Shown one piece after another: positions 6,601 to 10,092 of a stretch of DNA of 10,092 nt. The notes under the pieces are model-generated. The model saw nothing but the letters and a program-made list of their open reading frames with translations. It was not told the DNA's origin and made no database searches. Source of the stretch: Phoronis ovalis. Taxonomy: Eukaryota; Phoronida; Phoronidae. Position 1 is the first letter of the stretch; every line of letters starts with the position of its first letter. The stretch spans positions 1-10,092 of the forward strand of contig JAOXYB010068022.1 in NCBI GenBank assembly GCA_028565635.1. Direction: 5' to 3'. Made by a program: the position numbers and the translations under genes.

Positions 6601-8797
6601 TTTACTCAAAACTCAAACAGGTTACTCAAAGTTACAATGTGTTTTTAGTGAATAAGTGAGCAGATTATAACCCGCATTTTATTTGAGTGGCTCCCCAGTT
6701 GTTCCTAAATGAATATTTTGCTATCGCGTGCTGAGAGCCACTCATTTATTTTGAATAACATAGTTGCTAATTGCTTTCATTTTCTGCTAAACATTAAAAG
6801 AAACCTTTCCAATATACAAACATCTAAAAGCATTTTAAAAATCGGTTTTATTTTTACTGCTTTCACAAAAGTGGGTTATCCAGTGCACAAGACCTCCCTA
6901 AACATCAACATCATTTTAAAATTTGCATTACATAGCTGATCTATAGGCAAGTCGGATAATGTGGTTGTGTAAGTGACTTTATCTTCATAGTAGTGCTTCA
7001 TTGATTCCTACTCAACAGTACTTACTTGAGATCACAAAGTGAACTGTCATTTAACTGTTCTCCTACGAAACAAGATTAATCAGTTTTATTCCTTCGAGGT
7101 ATAAGCTGTTAAATTACGCAGCTGCTTCGGAAATATGTATCCAGATTTTAGAAGTTTGTAGAAATTAGTTAAAGCACACGATACGTTCTAAATTGTTCTA
7201 GATAAAAAAACACACTTTCTGCGCGTCACAACGTAAAGCATTAATACCGTTGGGGCAGAATTACTGTTGCTTTATTGAATCTTTTAAACGAAACTCTGTT
7301 CACAGCCTCCTTTTTCACAACCGCATTTCTTAATAGTCAGAAACAAAATTGCTATCAAAGTAGAAACAAGCGCTTTACCTAAGTAATATAAAACGTGAAC
7401 ATTTCAATGTTTACTATACTCTTTGTTATATGACGGACATTTTAATTCGCAAAACAATTCTCGTCTGCTAGCTTCGCACAGTATTTTATTTGTTATTTGT
7501 AGATATGTTTTTGTTATTTTTATGCGCTTTTGCTTTTGTTTATAAGGAACTATCGATGTTTTGATTCATGTTAGGTTGCTAATATCACAGAATAATGATT
7601 AGAAGGATAGGCGCAAACAAATAATTTAGTTCTATTCTGTAATTTAAACCCTTCGAAATCAGTGAAAAAACAAATACATGTATTCACAGATAATATAATT
7701 ACTTAAGATCTATATAAAATCTTACAGACTCTAAATGTATTAAAGCTAGCATAATAAATAATAAATCATTATCAAAGTAATTACGTTAGCTAAAGAAATT
7801 ATTTTGATTCGGTGTCTCCGATAATGTTTTATAAGCACAGAATGAATTGAAGGTAAAATCAAATTATACAAAAGACAAAATGCTTACAGGTACACATTAG
7901 ACGCATACGCTGCATAAACATTAAATTTTACATCACAATTAAGTTAATTCCCTTCTGTATTCAAGCTTAAGAGTAAATGAAACTGAATGTCTCAAATATA
8001 GAAAAATTCAGTTCCTTGTTCCTTATTCAAATTAAAGAGACTAAATATAAGGAAACAGAAATCAGTTCCTACCTCGTATGCAGTATTATAGAAAGAGGAA
8101 ATTGTTCCTAATTATTGTGTGCAGGTCTCAAAAAATAAAAAAGAATCCAGCTCCTCTTTCTTTATTCAAACTAATTAATGTGACTGAATATAAGGAACCA
8201 GAAACCAGCTCCCTACTCCTTATTCAACAAGTCAAGAGAGGCAGTGCGTGTCTCAAATGAAGAAAAAGGAAATAATTCCTTATTTAATAAGGAAAACGGT
8301 CTGCTGGGAGAAAATGCCAAACAGGACATATTTATATTTTTATAACGTGAGGCCTTCACAAGAGCAGGTGTTTGTTTTCAGAATTCAAGTTGATTTACAC
8401 TGACCAGAACTGCATTATTGTTAATATATACAACTATGTATTGTATATAAATGTAAAGGAAAATTAGAATACAAACTACAACAGGAAACACGAAAGTGTT
8501 CTTGACTGAAAAGTGACATAACAGACATTCGTAGAATTATTATATTTTTGCATACATGTAAAGCAGACATTAAATCAAAACTGCATATATATGTAAAATT
8601 ACGATTTCTATAGCATTGTAAAATTGCTTTAATACATAACAACTTTTTAAGCTGTTTGCTGAAAGATTGAGATTAACTCTAAAAACTTTAAAATCTAACT
8701 GGTAGAACTTACCTACGGGAATTTGTACATAACTTTGGACAGAACGAGATAAAATTGTACACCATAAAAACACTGCAATTGAAATAATCCTCGCCAT
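373..8797 (-). CDS. Ionotropic glutamate receptor, AMPA/kainate-like (5' part, 9 exons, 489 codons)
   Basis: Joined coding exons: 8797-8713, 5777-5628, 5210-4968, 3659-3460, 3248-3105, 2761-2600, 2365-2252, 2116-1976, 600-373; the total of 1467 nt stays in frame throughout. The product is a membrane subunit of a glutamate-gated cation channel. Residues 1 to about 22 are a signal peptide. Residues 25-385 form the ATD, with IPVGGIFDE near the start, RGVYAIFG at 85-92 and FDGLTGNITID at 332-342. The ligand-binding lobe S1 starts at VTTVL (409-413), followed by KPY and QYEGYCADL (436-444). Cys80 and Cys309 match the conserved ATD disulfide pair. Sequons occur at N74, N145, N149, N247, N338, N373, N379, N447 and N474. 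EGYC.DL points to AMPA/kainate rather than NMDA type; the subclass is unresolved. The rest of S1, the channel segments and S2 lie beyond the left edge, so truncation is by the window. Unusual residues are Thr414 and His466 at positions usually Glu and Tyr. Confidence 0.93.
650..1835 (-). mobile_element. Decayed non-LTR retrotransposon (LINE) 3' fragment
   Basis: A 5'-truncated or decayed LINE in intron 8, in the same orientation as the receptor gene. Its right part carries reverse-transcriptase palm and thumb motifs, followed by the Cys/His-containing C-terminal tail common in such elements and a stop at 821-823. After that comes an AT-rich 3' UTR with AATAAA and an ATTTATTTATTAT-type tail at about 655-680. 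Similarity to 'DASKAFD..N' fades near 1800-1830, so the right end is approximate and could reach toward exon 8. I cannot assign the clade; the pattern recalls jockey/CR1-superfamily elements. No target-site duplication was identified. Confidence 0.85.
821..1800 (-). pseudogene. Reverse transcriptase remnant, frameshifted
   Basis: Read on the minus strand from about 1780 are NDKGVPIFIVRILVDWY, then VRQGSILSPKLYAVY (about 1613-1660), FSFADDMAVA with the catalytic Asp pair of the YADD box (FADDM at 1516-1530), KYLGHIISED (about 1300-1330) and, after a break, SASGMFVSNRITSFHALLRK within the open stretch 1018-821. The frame changes near 1615 (after the first Asp pair), near 1395 (a poly-T run), near 1190, and near 1030 where GTAGGG is duplicated with about 13 extra bases. 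The gene is therefore dead. It supplied the reverse transcriptase of the LINE. Confidence 0.87.
1836..1975 (-). other. Intron 8, donor-proximal end
   Basis: AT-rich sequence between the donor of exon 8 (GTAAGT at 1975-1970) and the recognisable LINE remnant. It may be more of the decayed LINE, but no motif can be read. Confidence 0.4.
1976..2116 (-). CDS. Exon 8: end of ATD and ATD-LBD linker
   Basis: Encodes residues 367-413, phase 0 at both ends, from acceptor TTTCAG|ATC to donor CTG|GTAAGT. IGRW corresponds to 'iG.W' at the end of the ATD. A hydrophilic linker follows, rich in Asn, Ser and Lys (376-402), with sequons at N373 and N379 and Cys residues at 374 and 384. LKVTTVL at 407-413 is the first strand of the ligand-binding domain. 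The linker is diverged from vertebrate AMPA receptors, as is usual for this region. Confidence 0.92.
2252..2365 (-). CDS. Exon 7: FDGLTGNI block of the ATD
   Basis: Encodes residues 329-366, phase 0 at both ends, from acceptor TTTTAAG|GTA to donor AAG|GTAAAA. FDGLTGNITID and GYRNNFDIDVF are textbook iGluR ATD motifs: the loop and strands just before the hinge back to lobe 1. N338 is a sequon within GNIT. It is too short to stand out as an open frame; its identity rests on the motif and on exact splice-phase agreement with both neighbours. Confidence 0.94.
2600..2761 (-). CDS. Exon 6: ATD segment with second disulfide Cys
   Basis: Encodes residues 275-328, phase 0 at both ends. The acceptor is TTTGCAG|ATA and the donor is AGA|GTAAGT. 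KALITDAVALFGRAM matches the conserved 'alt.DAv......a' helix. The block IICDIRPEPWSYGDDIIREL matches the 'C....pw..G..i...l' block of AMPA/kainate ATDs, so Cys309 is the likely partner of Cys80. The helix then runs into exon 7 (LKRV-HRFDGLTG). Confidence 0.94.
2762..3104 (-). other. Intron 5, no other feature
   Basis: AT-rich intron of 343 bp ending in a good acceptor (TTTCCTATTTGCAG). I looked for a missing ATD microexon here and found no stretch with both splice signals and iGluR similarity. Confidence 0.6.
3105..3248 (-). CDS. Exon 5: ATD segment, donor uncertain
   Basis: Encodes residues 227-274 from the acceptor TTTTAG|TAC. TPRMTRDKFNVFIHGMGF followed by NNTDL matches the 'gmt...yhyil...gf...dl' block of iGluR ATDs, and TCKLKISWLAIVQETFNKI aligns with the 'TGFrlvd....vqeFl.kw' block. 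I end it at ACG|GTATTC (3105/3104) because this keeps phase 0 and reads straight into exon 6. The donor is weak at positions +5 and +6. A nearer site (ACCT|GTAAAT at about 3161) would leave phase 1, which exon 6 cannot accept without a stop. An unseen small exon in the 343-bp intron is the alternative. Confidence 0.72.
3460..3659 (-). CDS. Exon 4: ATD lobe 2 segment
   Basis: Encodes residues 160 (split Gly) to 226. The acceptor is TTTTATAG|GT and the donor is TTG|GTGAGT; it enters in phase 1 and leaves in phase 0, so it cannot be skipped without a frameshift. Joined to exon 3 it gives YNDLSGLMRAQQLYNK, matching the 'D.d.gl..lq.l' helix that follows the domain crossover. The helix VNDMLQQLLDIHK and the strand QKRIYVDLP fit the next beta-alpha unit. 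A run of A/T lies directly beyond the donor in the intron. Confidence 0.9.
3790..4610. repeat. Tandem repeat, unit about 264-274 bp, in intron 3
   Basis: Diverged copies recur with consistent spacing: CAATGGCC at 4229 and 4503 and GACCTTTT at 4207 and 4481 (274 bp apart); AAGATACTA at 4081 and 4344 and ATCATTTTG at 4164 and 4428 (263-264 bp apart). The first copy starts in a TGACCT-rich stretch near 3790-3900; the last copy is cut short near 4610. Each unit carries TGACCT/AGGTCA words, 'ctggggatgtca' and 'ccctaac.gtaat'. There is no coding capacity. It resembles a minisatellite or a decayed tandem element. Confidence 0.8.
4829..4905 (+). mobile_element. Possible decayed tRNA-derived SINE head
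   Basis: GGCCTAGTGGTAGTCC at 4838-4853 resembles a tRNA A box (TRGCNNAGYNGG type). About 41 bases on, GGAATTGAGTAGC resembles a damaged B box (GGTTCGANNCC), the right spacing for a pol III promoter. The stretch is slightly GC-richer than its surroundings. No cloverleaf can be closed, so it is not a working tRNA. The body and tail of the element are not recognised. Confidence 0.35.
4968..5210 (-). CDS. Exon 3: ATD core with RGVYAIFG
   Basis: Encodes residues 80-159 plus split codons (Leu79 at the start). The acceptor is TTTTATAG|TG and the donor is TCAG|GTGACC, phase 1 at both ends. LCRLTSRGVYAIFG is the signature of non-NMDA ATDs. Cys80 is the first Cys of the conserved disulfide. It is followed by MPYITHSH, the usual 'P.it.s' strand, and by MSPAYEGAVIDVMRNMSWNH, the helix and loop before the 'v.yiYd' strand (VYIYND). 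Sequons at N145 and N149 are adjacent. A TGAC-type donor (GTGACC) is acceptable but not strong. Confidence 0.94.
5211..5627 (-). other. Intron 2, no other feature
   Basis: AT-rich intron of 417 bp with donor GTGAGT and acceptor TTTTATAG. Nothing else was recognised. Confidence 0.6.
5628..5777 (-). CDS. Exon 2: ATD, first segment
   Basis: Encodes residues 29-78. The acceptor is TTCAG|GGGG and the donor is GCTC|GTGAGT, phase 1 at both ends. It carries GGIFDETE, the amphipathic helix DVKEAFQDAIRNFN and the strand FQLIGYSLMI, matching the first beta-alpha-beta unit of the periplasmic-binding-protein-like ATD. N74-F-S is a glycosylation sequon. The symmetric 1-1 phase means skipping it would keep the frame but delete the core of lobe 1. 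Confidence 0.93.
6360..6600. promoter_or_regulatory. CpG-richer patch with ETS-like motif
   Basis: In an otherwise AT-rich intron this stretch has clustered CpGs (e.g. GCGCTCGCGTC, ATCCGGG, CCGATCGAG, CCGCGTG) and ACTTCCGGT at 6492-6500, the reverse form of the ETS consensus. It could be an internal promoter or enhancer, or a remnant of inserted DNA. No TSS evidence is visible. Confidence 0.25.
6684..6744. repeat. 10-bp inverted repeat
   Basis: TGAGTGGCTC at 6684-6693 and GAGCCACTCA at 6735-6744 are exact inverted copies separated by 41 bases. It may be the ends or a stem of a small decayed element, or chance. Confidence 0.4.
7982..8300. repeat. Palindrome-bearing tandem repeat in intron 1
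   Basis: About 2.3 imperfect units, marked by TCTCAAA at 7990, 8126 and 8251 (spacing 136 and 125). Each unit alternates TTCCTTATTCAA with AATATAAGGAA(C), which are inverted to each other. The last unit contains TTCCTTATTTAATAAGGAA at 8276-8294, a perfect inverted repeat with 9-base arms. It is non-coding and could form hairpins in the pre-mRNA. Confidence 0.7.
8713..8797 (-). CDS. Exon 1: start codon and signal peptide
   Basis: Encodes residues 1-28 plus the first base of codon 29. The ATG sits in a strong Kozak context (AAAATGG). The hydrophobic run IISIAVFLW followed by small and polar residues is a typical signal peptide, with cleavage likely near SVQS-Y. The exon ends QIPV then G, the usual start of an iGluR ATD. 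The donor is G|GTAAGT at 8713/8712, phase 1, and joins exon 2 to give PVGGIF. An additional upstream non-coding exon cannot be excluded. Confidence 0.9.
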
Positions 8798-8824
8798 TTT
8801 ATGCCTTCAAATTTTCTATCTATA

Positions 8825-8884
8825 CTATTTCTTGTTATTTGAAGAATACTGTAACAGCATAACAGGCTACAACATCTAACGCAT
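8825..8884 (-). promoter_or_regulatory. Cluster of three short upstream ORFs
   Basis: If transcription starts near 8915, the leader holds ATG-CGT-TAG (8884-8876), ATG-TTG-TAG (8875-8867) and an 11-codon frame (8860-8825), all closed before the strong start at 8797. They could dampen translation. This depends entirely on the unproven TSS. Confidence 0.3.
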
Positions 8885-8888
8885 GCGT
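8879..8888. promoter_or_regulatory. NRF1-like palindrome ACGCATGCGT
   Basis: A perfect 10-base palindrome 82 bases upstream of the start codon, close to the NRF1 consensus GCGCATGCGC. NRF1 is known to control several vertebrate glutamate-receptor genes; its role here is inference. Confidence 0.3.
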
Positions 8889-8942
8889 AACAAAAATCAA
8901 TAATAAGAAAAAAAGAATTATAAGAAAATTAATCTAATATCT

Positions 8943-8949
8943 CTTTATA
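8943..8949 (-). promoter_or_regulatory. Candidate TATA box
   Basis: Reads TATAAAG on the minus strand, about 146 bases upstream of the start codon, just downstream of the palindrome CTCCGGAG (8952-8959). A TSS about 30 bases downstream (near 8915) would give a 5' UTR of roughly 115 bases. In AT-rich DNA such a match can be chance. Confidence 0.3.
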
Positions 8950-8959
8950 ATCTCCGGAG

Positions 8960-9590
8960 GTGCTAGCGGTTTTTCTGCTGGATGAGATTGTGAATTGTTT
9001 TGGCCACTTTCGGGATAATCGTTGCTGACAAATCTTCGATTTTACAAGCATCAGCGGGTTTATTTTAGCAACATAAGCAAAGTATTCGAAATCAATCAAC
9101 ATGTATGATAATAATTAAATATAATAATAAATATTATTAAATTTGAATTTGAGTGTAAATTATAGATTTAGAAATAGATATCATATGTTCAAAGCCTTTT
9201 CGGGAACACCAGTTGTATGTAATAAAAATAAAATGTTTTACAAACTGTTGTTTTAGTTTAGTATATACGTAGATTATTCAATCTAACATGCAAGTGGCAA
9301 GCGTGAGTGGAAAACAAATTTCGAACACAATGCTAAGTTTAGATTTATATATGTTAAAATGGCTACCATTGCAAGAATGTTTTAGCTTAAATTTAATTAA
9401 ATAAATATACTACTTTAGGGTATTAAAGTTGATTCATCGTTTTACCGACATCTATAATTAGGTTGCACAGCAAGTGTAACCTATTGAGATTATATCTTTT
9501 TTTTCTTCCAATATTCAAACGTCTATAACTTGGAGACGCTTTGAGCTATGGGTGTCAAACTTAAGATTTTGACTTATTATAGAGGGGGGA
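8960..9590. other. Upstream AT-rich spacer
   Basis: Non-coding DNA 5' of the receptor gene, very AT-rich at 9100-9420. No gene, RNA or recognisable element was seen. Confidence 0.6.
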
Positions 9591-10092
9591 CATACAAAAA
9601 TTAGGTCAGGGGTCAATTTGAGGTCAGTAGGTCAAATTTCAAAAATGTCTTAAAACGATCAAAAATGAAGATATCTGGTGACCTAAAGGTCACCTTGATG
9701 ATTTTTGAGGTCTTTTATGGGTCAAAAGGTCAAATTTTTATTTTTTAGCATCTTTTTGGTTAATTTTAATAAGCAAGATACTATAAAGCAAGACAGAGTA
9801 GTGCTACAGTCGTATAATATGACATATGTCATCCCTATGTCATCATAGCTGACCTAATAGGTCAAAAGGTTATTCAGGAGTCAAAAGGTCAAACTCTTAT
9901 AATTGAATTTAACTTCCGAAAATGATGGTTTTATGTCATTTAAAGGTACTCTAAGGGTCGTATGGTCAGTTTGAGGTCAAAAGGTCAAACATGGAGTTAA
10001 CAGGTCATTTAGAGGTTATCTTAGCTGACTTTGAGGTCCATATGGTCATTCAGAGGTCAAACAGTCAAAATCTCAAAATTTCATGAAACTTT
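9590..10092. repeat. AGGTCA-rich repetitive block
   Basis: Eleven exact AGGTCA words on the plus strand in about 500 bases, usually in the phrase 'gaggtcaaaaggtcaaa'. Some form spaced direct repeats (9603-9615, 9621-9634, 9719-9732, 9974-9987), and GGTGACCTAAAGGTCACC at 9677-9694 is an inverted pair. Irregular spacing suggests a decayed minisatellite that runs off the right edge. It has no coding potential. A hairpin-like AGGTTGCAC/GTGTAACCT (9460-9482) lies just before it. Confidence 0.7.

Larger units (their letters stand above)
5778..8712 (-). other. Intron 1 (2.9 kb)
   Basis: The largest intron of the window, between the signal-peptide exon and the first ATD exon. It holds a CpG-richer patch (6360-6600), a short inverted repeat (6684-6744) and a tandem repeat (7982-8300), all listed separately. 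Short open frames within it show no family resemblance and no splice-consistent link to the gene. The stretches 5780-6350 and 6950-7980 are plain AT-rich sequence. Confidence 0.7.

Noticed and set aside
6709-6939. 76-codon plus-strand open frame in intron 1
   Set aside because: Low-complexity Asn/Ile/Leu composition typical of AT-rich DNA; no motif and no splice link.
9460-9482. Hairpin as a transcription terminator
   Set aside because: Stem is imperfect (8 of 9), no gene ends here, and intrinsic terminators are not expected in animal DNA.

Overview
The window is animal (metazoan) nuclear DNA. It is AT-rich, has introns, and the exons are bounded by canonical GT/AG splice sites. The general character (compact introns, an AMPA/kainate-like receptor, fragments of non-LTR retrotransposon, AGGTCA-rich minisatellite-like DNA) would fit a marine lophotrochozoan such as a bivalve mollusc. 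That placement is a weak inference; nothing here fixes the species.

The only host gene I can support lies on the minus strand and is the 5' part of an ionotropic glutamate receptor of the AMPA/kainate (non-NMDA) type. Nine exons, read from 8797 down to 373, join in frame to 489 codons. They encode a signal peptide, the whole amino-terminal domain (ATD), and the first part (S1) of the ligand-binding domain. The gene runs off the left edge: the rest of S1, the channel segments and S2 are outside the window. Introns 1-3 are phase 1 and introns 4-9 are phase 0. The S1 pocket is unusual: a His stands where AMPA/kainate receptors carry the Tyr that packs over glutamate (Tyr450 of mature GluA2), as in GluN2 subunits.

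Layout from left to right: a CT microsatellite (1-100); exon 9 (373-600); intron 8, largely filled by a decayed non-LTR retrotransposon in gene orientation (about 650-1835); exons 8, 7, 6, 5 and 4 between 1976 and 3659, separated by short introns; intron 3, with a tandem repeat of about 264-274 bp (about 3790-4610) and a possible decayed tRNA-derived SINE head (about 4829-4905); exon 3 (4968-5210) and exon 2 (5628-5777); a 2.9-kb intron 1 with a CpG-richer patch (about 6360-6600) and a palindrome-bearing tandem repeat (about 7982-8300); exon 1 (8713-8797); then the presumed promoter, AT-rich spacer and an AGGTCA-rich block (about 9590-10092).

I found no bacterial genes, CRISPR array or rRNA, no intact tRNA, and no clearly new biological system. 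The points most worth checking are the altered ligand pocket, the weak donor of exon 5, and the two GGTCA-rich blocks.
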